Numbered from the stretch's first letter, positions 6,696-22,277 are shown. The stretch is 64,000 nucleotides of DNA from Pedococcus aerophilus (GCF_039532215.1 NZ_BAAARN010000005.1:62001-126000); one strand, 5' to 3'. The notes: generated by a model from the letters alone, not told the origin. Program-made: numbers and translations.

Positions 6696-8855
6696 ATGTC
6701 GCCTGCCACGCGCCCGCGTGACCTTCCCCCCACCCTCGGCATGACCCTCGTCGAGGGTGGCGCGGAGTTCGCGGTGTACGCCGGGCACGCAGAGTCGGTC
6801 GAGGTCTGCCTCTTCGACGCCGGTGACAGCGACGGCTCGACGGAGCGGCGCGTCCCCCTGACCGAGCGCACCCACGGGACGTGGTTCGGCTTCCTCCCCG
6901 GCGTGACCGCGGGTCAGCGGTACGGCGTGCGCGCCGACGGTCCGTGGCGCCCTCAGGAGGGCCTGCGCTACAACCCCCACAAGCTCCTCCTGGACCCCTA
7001 CGCCCGCGCCATCGAGGGCGACGTCGACTGGTCCCCTGAGGTCTACGCCCACGCCGTCGACGCGCGGCTCAAGGGTGACGACGTGCTCCGCGGGAGCCTC
7101 GACAGCGCCGGCTCGGTGCCCCGCTGCGTCGTGGTCGAGGACCGCTTCGACTGGGGCGACGACCGCCACCCCCACACCCCGCTCGCCGACTCCGTCGTCT
7201 ACGAGGCGCACGTCCGGAACCTCACGATGCTCCACCCCGAGGTGCCCGACCACCTGCGTGGCACGTATGCCGGGTTGTGCCACCCGGCGGTCATCGCCCA
7301 CCTCAAGGCGGTGGGCGCGACCGCGGTCGAGCTGCTGCCGGTGCACGCCTTCGCGTCCGAGCCCGAGGTGAGCCGTCGCGGGCTGACGAACCACTGGGGC
7401 TACAACACCCTGGGCTTCTTCGCCCCGCACTCCCCCTATGCCTCGACCACCGACCCGCAGGGCGCCCTCGACGAGTTCAAGGGCATGGTGAAGATCCTGC
7501 ACGCCGAGGGCATCGAGGTCCTGCTGGACGTCGTCTACAACCACACGGCCGAGCAGTCCCGGCAGGGCGCCTCGCTGTCGTGGCGCGGGCTGGACAACCG
7601 CGCCTACTACCGCCTCGACGACCGCGGACAGGACATCGACGTCACCGGCTGCGGGAACACCCTGGACCTGCGGCACGCCATGGTCTGCAAGATGGTCCTG
7701 GACTCGCTGCGCTACTGGGTGGACGAGTGCCACGTCGACGGCTTCCGGTTCGACCTGGCGGTCGCCCTCGGGCGCGGGCAGAACGACGACTACGACCCCA
7801 ACCACCCGTTCCTCGTGGCCCTGCGCACCGATCCGGTCCTGTCGCGGGTGAAGCTCATCGCCGAGCCCTGGGACGTCGGCATCCACGGCTGGCGCACGGG
7901 GCAGTTCCCCCCGCCCTTCGCCGAGTGGAACGACCGCTTCCGCGACGCCGTCCGGACCTTCTGGCTGCAGGACGTCGCGACTCAGGTGCACGGCAACGAG
8001 GGCCACGGCATCCGTGAGCTGGGCACCCGGATGGCAGGGTCCCAGGACCTCTTCGGCGCCCGCGACCGCGGGCCGGTCGCGTCGGTGAACTTCGTCGCCG
8101 CCCACGACGGGTTCACGGTCGCCGACCTCACGGCATACAACTCCAAGCACAACGGGCCCAACGGTGAGGGGAACCGCGACGGGACGGACGGCAACCGGTC
8201 CTGGAACCACGGGGTCGAGGGGCCGGTGGACGCCGGGGACGAACGCAAGGACGACATCGAGGCCGCGCGCCGGCGCTCGATGCGCAACCTGCTCGCCACC
8301 ACGCTGCTGGCCACCGGGGTGCCGATGCTCAACGCGGGCGACGAGTTCGGGCGCTCGCAGGGCGGCAACAACAACCCCTACTGCCAGGACAACGAGGTGT
8401 CGTGGTTCGACTGGGGGTTCGAGGACTGGCAGCAGGACCTGCTCGCGACCACCGGCTTCCTCACCCGGCTGCGGGCCGACCACCCCGTGCTGCGCCAGCG
8501 GACCTTCTTCACCGGACGCGCCGTCCACGCCGACGGCTCGACCGACCTTTCGTGGTTCGGCGCCGACGGCGACCCGATGGTCAACGGCCGCTGGGAGGAT
8601 CCGTCCACCCGGACCCTGCTGATGTACCTCAACGGCGCCTGGCTCGAGCACCACTCGCTGCTGCTGGTGCTGCGCGGTGACGCCGAGGACGGCAAGGTCA
8701 CCCTGCCGACGGTGCCCGGCCTGACCGGCTACGAGCTGCTCTGGGACTCCGCCGACGAACGCCCCGCGGACGGCCCCGCGCCCGTGGTCGACCCGGGCGT
8801 GGTCGCCGTCAGGGGTGCCAGCCTGCAGGTCTACCGCGCCGTCGACCAGACCTGA
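6696..8855 (+). CDS. glgX: Glycogen debranching enzyme GlgX (GH13, isoamylase type)
   Basis: The 719-residue enzyme has an N-terminal CBM48-like beta domain (about 10-115) and a GH13 barrel with the family motifs DVVYNHTAE, GFRFDLAVAL (nucleophile Asp), LIAEPWDVG (acid/base Glu) and FVAAHDGFT (third Asp), plus a C-terminal beta domain. It hydrolyses alpha-1,6 branch points in glycogen already trimmed by phosphorylase. It is divergent from the YbjN gene and convergent with a small membrane protein gene 12 bases away. glgP follows after that, so degradation genes are clustered though not one operon. Confidence 0.95.
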   Translation: MSPATRPRDLPPTLGMTLVEGGAEFAVYAGHAESVEVCLFDAGDSDGSTERRVPLTERTHGTWFGFLPGVTAGQRYGVRADGPWRPQEGLRYNPHKLLLDPYARAIEGDVDWSPEVYAHAVDARLKGDDVLRGSLDSAGSVPRCVVVEDRFDWGDDRHPHTPLADSVVYEAHVRNLTMLHPEVPDHLRGTYAGLCHPAVIAHLKAVGATAVELLPVHAFASEPEVSRRGLTNHWGYNTLGFFAPHSPYASTTDPQGALDEFKGMVKILHAEGIEVLLDVVYNHTAEQSRQGASLSWRGLDNRAYYRLDDRGQDIDVTGCGNTLDLRHAMVCKMVLDSLRYWVDECHVDGFRFDLAVALGRGQNDDYDPNHPFLVALRTDPVLSRVKLIAEPWDVGIHGWRTGQFPPPFAEWNDRFRDAVRTFWLQDVATQVHGNEGHGIRELGTRMAGSQDLFGARDRGPVASVNFVAAHDGFTVADLTAYNSKHNGPNGEGNRDGTDGNRSWNHGVEGPVDAGDERKDDIEAARRRSMRNLLATTLLATGVPMLNAGDEFGRSQGGNNNPYCQDNEVSWFDWGFEDWQQDLLATTGFLTRLRADHPVLRQRTFFTGRAVHADGSTDLSWFGADGDPMVNGRWEDPSTRTLLMYLNGAWLEHHSLLLVLRGDAEDGKVTLPTVPGLTGYELLWDSADERPADGPAPVVDPGVVAVRGASLQVYRAVDQT

Positions 8856-8867
8856 GTCGGGACGCGG

Positions 8868-9290
8868 TCAGTCCTCGTCGGCTCGGTGGGGACGCGGGTG
8901 GGTGACCAGGGCGGCCACCGCCGGTGAGAGCACGAGGCCGAGCACCCACCACGGGACGACCGACTCGGCGCGGCCCACCACACCCCACCCCCACGCCACC
9001 AGGAGCGCGGCGGTGACCAGACCCACCGGCGCGATGCGCAGCCGCACGCACCAGACGATGATCGCGCTGGCCGCCACGACCGGCACCAGCACCGTCAGGA
9101 GGAGCAAGCCCCACAGGGCCACCTCCCCGGCCCCCTCGGTGGCGGGGACCAGCAGCAGCAGCGCGAGCACGACGGCTGCCACGAGGACACCGACGGCCTC
9201 GACCGCGTACGCCCGGGCGACCCGGCTCCAGCCACGAGCACTGTTGACTCCCCGAGGCACCCGTCGGTGCCGAGCCCTGCGTGCCCCCAT
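8868..9290 (-). CDS. Small integral membrane protein of unknown function
   Basis: The 140-residue protein has an Arg-rich cytoplasmic N-terminus followed by three or four hydrophobic segments (about 32-52, 57-84, 86-104 and 110-128) and a short charged tail. I do not recognise a family. ATG 9290 is the only good start. It is convergent with glgX and its promoter would lie in the 150-base gap that also holds the glgP terminator. A role linked to glycogen cannot be inferred. Confidence 0.6.
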   Translation of the reverse strand: MGARRARHRRVPRGVNSARGWSRVARAYAVEAVGVLVAAVVLALLLLVPATEGAGEVALWGLLLLTVLVPVVAASAIIVWCVRLRIAPVGLVTAALLVAWGWGVVGRAESVVPWWVLGLVLSPAVAALVTHPRPHRADED

Positions 9291-9384
9291 CGGTCGATCG
9301 TCGCAGAACCCCGGCCCGGGCGCCCCTCAGCCAGCGAGGTCGGCGATGACCGTTGCGGCGACGCCGCGTCCGAACCCGGACGCA

Positions 9385-9419
9385 GCTGTGCCGCGCGCCC
9401 TCAGGACGCGCGGCACAGC
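9385..9419 (-). terminator. Terminator hairpin downstream of glgP
   Basis: A perfect 13-bp G+C-rich stem (GCTGTGCCGCGCG and its complement) with a 9-base loop sits 22 bases past the glgP stop. No T-run follows, as is usual for actinobacterial intrinsic terminators. Confidence 0.7.
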
Positions 9420-9440
9420 CGGGTGTGGCAGGTGGTGGCG

Positions 9441-12029
9441 TCAGGCGTTGGCCACCAGGCCGAGCTCGCTCGTGCTGGCCAGGCCGGCGTGCCTGGGCAG
9501 CACCCGGACGGTGTAGCCGAAGGCGCCGGTGCGGGCGAGGGCGAGGTCGCCGGCGAACTGGTGGCGGCCACCTTCGTAGGACTCGACGAACTCCAGCGGC
9601 GCGTACTGCACGTCGCGCAGCTCGTCGGAGTCGCGCGCCGTGCCGTGCGCGACCTGGACCTCGACCTGGTCGGGGGTCAGCTCGCCGAGCGACACGTAGG
9701 CGCGCACGTGCAGGGTCTCGCCGATCTGCGGTGAGTCCGAGACGCCCGAGGACTCGACGTGGTCGACCTGCACCGACGGCCACGCGGAGCGGACCGTGGA
9801 CTTGTAGGCCGCGAGGTCGCGAGCGCCCTCGAAGGAGTTGCCGGACGCGGCCCAGCCAGCGCGGGCGGCGGGCCCGTAGAGCTGGGTCGTGTAGTCGCGG
9901 ACCATGCGGCTGGCGAGCACCTTCGGCCCGAGGGTGCGCAGGGTGTGGCTGATCATGGACAGCCAGTTCTGCGGCAGGCCGGCCTCGTCGGTGTCGTAGA
10001 ACCGCGGGGCGACGGAGTTCTCGATGAGGTCGTAGAGCGCGGCCGCCTCGAGGTCGTCGCGGCGGTCCTCGTCCTCGACGCCGTCGGCGGTGGGGATGGC
10101 CCAGCCGTTCTCACCGTCGAACCACTCGTCCCACCAGCCGTCGAGGATCGACAGGTTGAGTCCACCGTTGAGGGCGGCCTTCATGCCGGACGTCCCACAG
10201 GCCTCCAGCGGGCGCAGCGGGTTGTTGAGCCACACGTCGCAGCCCGGGTAGAGGTACTGCGCCATGGCGATGTCGTAGTTCGGGAGGAACACGATGCGGT
10301 GGCGGATCTCGGGGTCGTCGGCGAAGCGGACCATCTGCTGGATGAGCTGCTTGCCGGTCTCGTCGGCAGGGTGCGACTTGCCGGCGATGACGAGCTGGAT
10401 CGGCCGCTTCGGGTCGAGCAGCAGTCGCTTGAGGCGCGCGGGGTCGCGCAGCATCAGGGTGAGCCGCTTGTAGGTCGGGACGCGGCGGGCGAACCCGATG
10501 GTCAGCACGTCGGGGTCGAGGATGTCGTCGACCCAGCCGAGCTCGGCCGGGCTGGCGCCACGCTTCTTCCACGAGGAGCGGGTGCGGCGGCGGGCCTCGA
10601 GGACCAGCTGCTCGCGCATCTCGCGCTTGGTGGCCCAGATGGCCTCGCGCGGGACCTCCTCGATGCGGTTCCAGGCGTCGTCGCGCTCGAGGTCGTGGGT
10701 GCCGAGGTGCTTGTCGGCCAGCTCGTAGACGCGACGGTCCACCCAGGTGCCGGCGTGGACACCGTTGGTGACGCTGGTGATCGGGACCTCGTCGTCGTCG
10801 AAGCCCGGCCACAGGCCGTCGAACATGCCCCGGCTGACGACACCGTGCAGCTGGGAGACGCCGTTGGCGCGACCGCCGAGGCGCAGGCCCATCACGGCCA
10901 TGTTGAACATGCCGGACTGGCCGCCCGGGTAGTCCTCGGCACCGAGGGCGAGGAGCTTGTCGACCGGCACGCCGGCGACTGCCTGCTCGCCACCGAAGTG
11001 CAGCTCGATGAGGTCGGCGCCGAACCGGTCGATGCCGGCGGGGACGGGCGTGTGGGTCGTGAAGACCGTGGCGGCACGGACGGCCTCGAGCGCCTCGTCG
11101 AAGGACAGCCCGGCCGACTGCGTCAGCTCGTGGATGCGCTCGACACCGAGGAAGCCGGCGTGGCCCTCGTTGGTGTGGTAGACGTCCGGGGTCGGGGCGC
11201 CGGTGAGGCGCGACCACAGGCGCAGCGCCCGGACGCCACCGATGCCGAGGAGCATCTCCTGCTGGAGGCGCTGCTCGCCGCCGCCGCCGTAGAGACGGTT
11301 GGTGATGTTGCGGGCAGCCTCGTCGTTGTCGGGCACGTCGGAGTCGAGCAGCAGCAGCGGCACCCTGCCGACCTGCGCGCGCCAGACGTGGGCGTGCAGC
11401 TCGCGGCCGCCCGGCAGCTCGAGGGTGATGACGCAGGGCGTGCCGTCGTCCTCGCGCAGCATGCTCAGCGGCAGGCCGTCGGGGTCGAGGACGGGGTAGG
11501 TCTCCTGCTGCCAGCCGTCGCGGTTGAGGCTCTGCTTGAAGTAACCGGTCTTGTAGAAGAGGCCGACGCCGACGATCGGGACACCGAGGTCGGAGGCCGT
11601 CTTGAGGTGGTCGCCGGCGAGGATGCCGAGACCGCCGGAGTACTGCGGCAGCACCTCGGTGATGCCGAACTCCGGGCTGAAGTAGCCGATCGCCTTCGGG
11701 GCTCCCGCGCCGTCCTCGTCCTGGGCCTGCGCCCACGCCTGGTACCAGCGCGGCTCGGTCAGGTAGGTGTCGAGGTCGGCCTTGGCCGCCGCGACGGCGG
11801 CCACGAAGCCGGCGTCGGCCGCGAGGTCGGCGAGCTCGTTCGGCGACAGGGCCGACAGCAGGCGGACCGGGTCCTTGCGGACCTTGGCCCAGCGCTGCGG
11901 GTCGATGCGCTCGAACAGGTCGCGCGTCGGGGGGTGCCAGGACCACCGGAGGTTGCTCGCCAGGTCGCCGAGGGCGGCGATGGGGGCGGGCAGGACAGTA
12001 CGGACGCTGAAGCGTCGAATCGCCTTCAC
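9441..12029 (-). CDS. glgP: Alpha-glucan (glycogen) phosphorylase
   Basis: The 862-residue GT35 enzyme is of the bacterial type that carries an N-terminal DUF3417-like domain (ALGDLASNLRWSWHPPTRDLF at 20-40). The pyridoxal-phosphate lysine lies in GTSGMKAALNGG at about residue 617. PEFGITEVLPQYSGGLGILAGDH and VHAGTWVD are further phosphorylase signatures. It releases glucose-1-phosphate from non-reducing ends of glucan in the cytoplasm, feeding the phosphoglucomutase encoded downstream on the other strand. The GTG start 12029 gives MKAIRRFSV. It is divergent from glgE, sharing a 177-base control region. Confidence 0.95.
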   Translation of the reverse strand: MKAIRRFSVRTVLPAPIAALGDLASNLRWSWHPPTRDLFERIDPQRWAKVRKDPVRLLSALSPNELADLAADAGFVAAVAAAKADLDTYLTEPRWYQAWAQAQDEDGAGAPKAIGYFSPEFGITEVLPQYSGGLGILAGDHLKTASDLGVPIVGVGLFYKTGYFKQSLNRDGWQQETYPVLDPDGLPLSMLREDDGTPCVITLELPGGRELHAHVWRAQVGRVPLLLLDSDVPDNDEAARNITNRLYGGGGEQRLQQEMLLGIGGVRALRLWSRLTGAPTPDVYHTNEGHAGFLGVERIHELTQSAGLSFDEALEAVRAATVFTTHTPVPAGIDRFGADLIELHFGGEQAVAGVPVDKLLALGAEDYPGGQSGMFNMAVMGLRLGGRANGVSQLHGVVSRGMFDGLWPGFDDDEVPITSVTNGVHAGTWVDRRVYELADKHLGTHDLERDDAWNRIEEVPREAIWATKREMREQLVLEARRRTRSSWKKRGASPAELGWVDDILDPDVLTIGFARRVPTYKRLTLMLRDPARLKRLLLDPKRPIQLVIAGKSHPADETGKQLIQQMVRFADDPEIRHRIVFLPNYDIAMAQYLYPGCDVWLNNPLRPLEACGTSGMKAALNGGLNLSILDGWWDEWFDGENGWAIPTADGVEDEDRRDDLEAAALYDLIENSVAPRFYDTDEAGLPQNWLSMISHTLRTLGPKVLASRMVRDYTTQLYGPAARAGWAASGNSFEGARDLAAYKSTVRSAWPSVQVDHVESSGVSDSPQIGETLHVRAYVSLGELTPDQVEVQVAHGTARDSDELRDVQYAPLEFVESYEGGRHQFAGDLALARTGAFGYTVRVLPRHAGLASTSELGLVANA

Positions 12030-12037
12030 GAGAGGGG

Positions 12038-12043
12038 ATCATA
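12038..12043 (-). promoter_or_regulatory. -10 box TATGAT of glgP
   Basis: TATGAT on the minus strand ends eight bases before the glgP GTG start, close to the sigma-70-type consensus TATAAT. The distance implies a leaderless or nearly leaderless transcript. Confidence 0.5.
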
Positions 12044-12072
12044 GGGCCAGCGGCTGGCTTCGCTGCTGCCTT

Positions 12073-12098
12073 CTTGCAGATCTTTCAGAAAGTTTCAC
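12073..12098. promoter_or_regulatory. CTTGCAG / CTTTCAG / GTTTCAC repeats in the glgP-glgE control region
   Basis: Three related heptamers start at 12073, 12082 and 12092. The middle one also forms the small palindrome CTTTCAGAAAG (12082-12092). TTGCAG-type repeats recall operators of LacI-family maltose/amylase regulators in streptomycetes. They lie just upstream of the glgP -10 box, which suits a regulator that blocks or tunes glgP and perhaps glgE. The resemblance is from memory and weak. Confidence 0.3.
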
Positions 12099-12193
12099 GG
12101 GCCGGTCCGTCGCGGGGTCGCCCCGGCACTCCCGTGTGGTCCACCTGATGGGTGCCGCGTGGTCCGGGGAGGTGCACGGGGCCCCAGACCGAG

Positions 12194-12199
12194 TAGCGT
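12194..12199 (+). promoter_or_regulatory. -10 box TAGCGT of glgE operon
   Basis: TAGCGT ends seven bases before the GTG at 12207. The same spacing and nearly the same hexamer precede the EssC-like gene and the PPOX gene, which supports both the promoter and the choice of GTG 12207 as the start of glgE. Confidence 0.5.
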
Positions 12200-12206
12200 C
12201 GGGCGC

Positions 12207-14308
12207 GTGACTGCGACGCCTCCGGCAACCACACCCACCTCCCCCGACGCCCCGTCCACGGGCAGCACCGGCACCCGCCCCAGCGCGGCGCCCGCCCCCA
12301 CCACCAGACCACCCCAGACCCCCATCGGCCGGATCCCGGTCCAGGACGTCAGCCCCGTCGTCGACGGTGGCGCCCGCCCGGCGAAGTCGGTGGTCGGCGA
12401 GCAGTTCACCGTGACCGCCACGGTCTTCCGCGAGGGCCACGACGCCGTCAACGCCTCGGTCGTCCTCACCGCCCCCGACGGCTCCGAGCGCGTCCTGCCA
12501 ATGGCCAGCACCAACCCGGGCCTGAACGCCTGGGAGGCCGTCGTCGAGGCGGACGAGCCCGGCTGGTGGTCCTACCGCGTCGAGGGTTGGTCGGACCCCT
12601 ACGCGACGTGGGAGCACGACGCCTCGATCAAGGTGGCCGCCGACATCGACGCGGAGATGATGCTCGAGGAGGGTGCCCGCGTCCTGGAGCGGGCCGTTTC
12701 CGAGGTGGATCGCGACGCATCGCAGCAGACCGTCCTCCGGGACGCGATCACCGCGCTGCGCGACACCCGCCGGCCCCCGCTGGCACGCCTGCACGCCGGC
12801 ACCGACCCGTCGGTCGAGCGCGAGCTCGCCGCCCGCCCGCTGCGCGACCACGTCAGCCCCTCGACCGACCTCCCGCTGCTCGTCGAGCGCGAGCGCGCGC
12901 TGTACGGCGCGTGGTACGAGATCTTCCCCCGCTCCGAGGGAGCCGTGCAGGATCCGACCACCGGGAAGTGGACGAGCGGCACCCTGCGCACGGCGGCCGA
13001 TCGCCTTCCGGCCATCGCGGCCATGGGCTTCGACGTCGTCTACCTCACGCCGATCCACCCGATCGGCACCACTGCGCGCAAGGGGCCGAACAACACGCTC
13101 GAGGCCGGGCCCGACGACCCGGGCAGCCCCTACGCCATCGGCTCCCCCGACGGCGGCCACGACGCGATCCACCCGGACCTCGGCACCTTCGCCGACTTCG
13201 ACGCGTTCGTCGCCCGCACCGAGGGGCTCGGCATGGAGGTCGCGATGGACATCGCGCTCCAGTGCTCCCCCGACCACCCCTACGTGCAGTCCAACCCCGA
13301 GTGGTTCACGACGCGGGCCGACGGCACGATCGCCTACGCCGAGAACCCGCCCAAGAAGTACCAGGACATCTACCCGCTCAACTTCGACAACGACCCCCAG
13401 GGGTCCTACGCCGAGATGCGCCGGATGATCCAGGTCTGGATCGACCACGGGGTCAAGATCTTCCGCGTCGACAACCCGCACACCAAGCCGGTCGAGTTCT
13501 GGCAGTGGCTCATCGACGACGTCGCCCGTGACCACCCCGAGGTGATCTGGCTGGCCGAGGCGTTCACCAAGCCGGCGATGATGCACTCGCTCGGCAAGGT
13601 CGGGTTCCAGCAGTCGTACACCTACTACGCCTGGCGCAACCAGAAGTGGGACCTCACGGAGTACGTCGAGGAGCTCGCCGGTGACGCGGCGGCATACATG
13701 CGTCCCTCGTTCTGGCCCACGACGCACGACATCCTCACGCCCTACATGCAGTTCGGCGGCCCGGCCGCGTGGAAGCTGCGTGCCGCCCTCGCCGCGACGC
13801 TGGTGCCGACCTACGGCATCTACGCGGGCTACGAGCTCGTCGAGCACGTCGCCCGCCCGGGCGCCGAGGAGCAGATCGACAACGAGAAGTACCAGTACAA
13901 GAACCGCCACTGGGAGGACTACGAGCCCGGCGGCGCCAAGGAGGGCCAGTCGCTGGCCGGCTACCTCACGCGCATCAACGAGATCCGCCGCGAGCACCCC
14001 GCCCTGCACTGGCTGCGCAACATCACGTTCCACCACGTCGACGACGAGAACATCATGGCGTTCTCCAAGCGGCGCACCCTCCCGGACGGCAGCGAGGACA
14101 TCATCGTCGTCGTCGCCAACCTCGACCCGCACAGCACGCGCGAGTCGACCGTCCACCTCGACATGCCCGCCCTCGGCCTCGGCTACGAGGACGGCATCGC
14201 CGCCCAGGACCTCCTGACCGGCGCGTCCTGGCACTGGGGTGAGCACGTCTACGTCCGACTCGGTCCCGAAACCGAGCCCGTCCACATCGTCGCCATCCGG
14301 AGGTTCTG

Positions 14309-14309
<1 letters not shown>
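12207..14309 (+). CDS. glgE: Alpha-1,4-glucan:maltose-1-phosphate maltosyltransferase GlgE
   Basis: The 700-residue GH13_3 enzyme extends linear alpha-1,4-glucan by adding maltose from maltose-1-phosphate. Catalytic motifs are IFRVDNPHTKP (nucleophile Asp about 422), IWLAEAFT (acid/base Glu about 451) and PTTHDILTP (Asp about 508). The first 45 residues are Pro/Thr/Ser-rich and probably disordered. GTG 12207 is preferred over the in-frame 12159 start because of the TAGCGT box seven bases upstream. Its TGA overlaps the treS ATG (ATGA), so translation is coupled to the rest of the pathway operon. Confidence 0.93.
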
Positions 14310-17443
<3,134 letters not shown>

Positions 17444-17447
<4 letters not shown>

Positions 17448-20044
17448 GCCCTTTCGGCAAGAAGGACAAGAAGCCCAAGAAGGCCAAGGCGACCCCCACC
17501 GAGCCGACGCCTCCGGTGGCCCCCGCCCCGGCGCCGCAGCCGGCCGGCGCCGAGCCGCCCGCCGAGGAACCGCCCGCCGAGGAACCGGTCGCTGCGGCGG
17601 CCGAGTCCGCGGCGGTCGAGCCGACCGTCGAGCCGGCGACCACCGTCGAGGGGGAGTCGGTCCCGCCGCACACCTCTCCCGAGGAGTCGCTCATCGAGAA
17701 GCCTGCGGGCTCACCGTCTGCGCCCACGGCGCCGACCACCGAGCCCCCGGTCGACCGCTCCCCCGAGCCCCTGCCCCCGGTCTCCACGCCGGAGGAGGCC
17801 ATCCGCGCCCTGGCCGACGGCCGCCACCAGCAGCCGCACGACCTGCTCGGCCATCACCTCGAGCCGGCGGGGCTGCGCGTGCGCGCCTACCGGCCGTTCG
17901 CGTCCACCGTCGCCGTGCGCTTCGCCGACGGCACCCGACTCGACCTCCAGCACGAGGCCGACGGAGTGTGGGGCGGCCTGCGCGAGGGCGCCGCCGAGAC
18001 CCAGGACTACCGGCTCCTCGTCAGCTACGCCGACGGGGTCGAGCACGAGATGGACGACCCCTACCGCTTCGCCCCCACGCTCGGTCCGCTCGACCTGCAC
18101 CTCATCGGTGAGGGTCGCCACGAGCAGCTGTGGACCGTGCTCGGTGCGCACGTCCGCGAGTACGACGGACCGCTCGGCAACGTCGTCGGCACGTCGTTCG
18201 CCGTGTGGGCCCCCCGTGCCCAGGCGGTGCACGTGACCGGCGACTTCAACGGCTGGGACGGCCGCAGCCACCCCATGCGCCTGCTCGGAGAGTCCGGGGT
18301 CTGGGAGCTGTTCGTCCCCGGTGCCGGTGACGGCACCCTCTACAAGTACCTCGTGCGCGGCGCCGACGGGAAGGTGCGCGAGAAGGCCGACCCGATGGCC
18401 CAGGCCACCGAGCTCCCGCCGGGCCGCGCCTCGGTCGTCGTCCGGCCGCAGTACGACTGGAACGACGGCGAGTGGCTCGCCAAGCGGACCGAGAGCAACC
18501 ACCACGAGCAGCCGATGAGCATCTACGAGGTGCACCTCGGGTCGTGGCGCAGCGGCCACTCCTACCGCGACCTCGCCGAGCACCTCGTCAACTACGTGGC
18601 CGACCTCGGCTTCACGCACGTCGAGCTCATGCCCGTCATGGAGCACCCCTACCCGCCGTCCTGGGGCTACCACGTCACGAGCTACTACGCGCCGAGTGCG
18701 CGCTTCGGTCGGCCCGACGACTTCCGCTACTTCGTCGACCGCCTGCACCAGGCCGGCATCGGCGTCATCCTCGACTGGGTGCCCGGCCACTTCGCCACCG
18801 ACCCGTGGGCGCTGGCCCGGTTCGACGGGCTCCCGCTCTACGAGCACCCGGACCCGCGCAAGGGCTGGCACCCCGAGTGGGGTTCGTACATCTTCGACTT
18901 CGGCCGCATGCAGGTGCGCAACTTCCTCGTGGCCAACGCGGTCTACTGGCTCGAGGAGTTCCACGTCGACGGCCTGCGCGTCGACGGCGTCGCCTCGATG
19001 CTCTACCTCGACTACGCCCGCAAGGACGGCGAGTGGGTGCCGAACATCCACGGCGGCCACGAGAACCTCGAGGCGGTGGGCCTGCTCCAGGAAGCCAACG
19101 CGACCGCATACAAGCGGGTCCCCGGCGTCGTGATCATCGCCGAGGAGTCCACGTCGTGGCCGGGCGTCACCAAGCCCACCAGCGGCGGCGGTCTCGGCTT
19201 CGGGCTGAAGTGGAACATGGGCTGGATGAACGACTCCTTGAAGTACCTCAAGGAGAACCCCATCCACCGGCAGTACCACCACCACCTGCTGACGTTCTCG
19301 CTCATGTACGCCTTCAGCGAGAACTACCTGCTGCCCATCAGCCACGACGAGGTCGTCCACGGCAAGGGCTCGTTGCTGCGCAAGGCCCCCGGCAGCCGCT
19401 ACGACCAGCTCGCCACGGTGCGGGCGTTCCTCGCCTACCTGTGGAGCCACCCCGGCAAGCAGCTGCTCTTCATGGGCAGCGAGTTCGCCCAGGAGGCCGA
19501 GTGGGCCGACGGACGCGAGCTCGACTGGTGGCTGCTCGACCACGCGGCGCACTACCGCGTCCACAACCTCGTCAAGGAGCTCAACCGGGTCTACCGCGAG
19601 AACCCTGCACTGTGGGCGCTGGACGCCGACCCGGCCGGGTTCGAGTGGCTCGACGCCGACGACGCAGCAGGAAACACCTACTCCTACCTGCGTTTCGGCC
19701 AGCGTGACCGGCAGGGGCCGGTGGTCGCCGTGGCAGTCAACTTCGGTGGCCTCGCGCGCGACCCGCTGCGCCTCGGCGTCCCGCACGCCGGTGACTGGAA
19801 GGTCATCCTCGACACGAGCGGGTACGACGAGTTCGGCACGCCGAGCCAGGCGGACGTCGTCGTCACCGCCCAGGAGCACGGTGCCCAGGGCCAGCCGTAC
19901 TCGGTCGAGGTGCGCGTCGCCGCACTGTCCGCGGTCTACCTCGCGCCGGTAGGCACCGCCGCCGAGCAGACCGTCGAGTCCACCACCACGTCGACCATCG
20001 CAGGGTCGCCGCGGGCGACCGCCGCGGAGGACACCACCGAGTGA
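17444..20044 (+). CDS. glgB: 1,4-alpha-glucan branching enzyme GlgB (GH13) with disordered N-terminal extension
   Basis: The 866-residue protein is longer than the usual 630-740. About the first 115 residues are a Lys-rich start followed by Pro/Glu/Ala-rich sequence. Next come the GlgB N1 module ([20 protein letters not shown]), a CBM48 domain ([20 protein letters not shown]), the GH13 barrel with [15 protein letters not shown] (nucleophile Asp about 514), [11 protein letters not shown] (Glu about 567) and [12 protein letters not shown], and a C-terminal beta domain. It makes alpha-1,6 branches in GlgE product. A second, unrelated GH57 branching enzyme is encoded at the start of the window. 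GTGA overlaps occur at both ends. Confidence 0.95.
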
Positions 20045-20603
20045 CCGGGCTGTGGGTCGGCGGGGTCCAGGTGCCTCCGCTGGTCCTCCCCGTCGCGATC
20101 ACGTATGCCGTGCTGGCCGGCCTCGCCCTCCACCGGGGGCGGGGCCGGTGGCCGGTCGTGGTCCCGTGGGTCCTGCTGCTCGGTGCGCTGGCGGTCACCG
20201 CCACCGCCACGCTGACGCCGCCGCTCACGCTGGACAACCCCGAGCTCTACGGCGAGTTCGTCGGTCGGCAGTGCGCCGTGGTGGTCCCCGACATGTCGTG
20301 GACCGCCATCACCTCGGGCGACCAGCGCCTGCTCAACGTCGCGCTGTTCGTCCCGATCGGGCTGCTGGCCGTCCTCGTGTCGCGAACGCTGCGACGCGTG
20401 GTCGTCGGACTCGTCATCGCGGTGGTCGCAGCGCTCCCGGTCGTCATCGAGGCGATCCAGTGGGCCTTCCCCTCCCTGCTCCGGGCCTGCGACACGACCG
20501 ATCTCGGCGACAACTACGTGGGCCTGTTGACCGGACTCGCCGTCGGTGGACTCGGCGTGGGACTGCGGTGGGCAGCAGGGCGGAACGCTGGCAGAGTGGG
20601 CCC

Positions 20604-20607
<4 letters not shown>
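20041..20607 (+). CDS. VanZ-like membrane protein
   Basis: The 188-residue protein has four or five membrane segments (about 14-30, 38-58, 105-123, 125-145 and 160-178). The VanZ-type core [15 protein letters not shown] is followed by a hydrophobic helix with EAIQWAF. VanZ proteins confer low teicoplanin resistance in enterococci, but most members have unknown roles. Its GTG overlaps the glgB stop by four bases and its own stop overlaps the pgm ATG by three or four bases, so it is translated as part of the glycogen operon. Why a membrane protein sits here is unexplained. Confidence 0.75.
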
Positions 20608-22247
<1,640 letters not shown>

Positions 22248-22257
22248 ACCCGTGGCT

Positions 22258-22277
22258 CCGCTGTGAGCGGACAGCGG
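22258..22277 (+). terminator. Hairpin just after pgm
   Basis: CCGCTGT and its complement ACAGCGG form a 7-bp stem with a 6-base loop, 11 bases past the pgm stop. No T-tract follows. It is plausible as the terminator of the glgE-pgm operon. Confidence 0.45.

Noticed and set aside
20052-20603. Upstream in-frame extension of pgm
   Set aside because: It overlaps the VanZ-like gene in another frame and lacks similarity; ATG 20604 gives the normal length.
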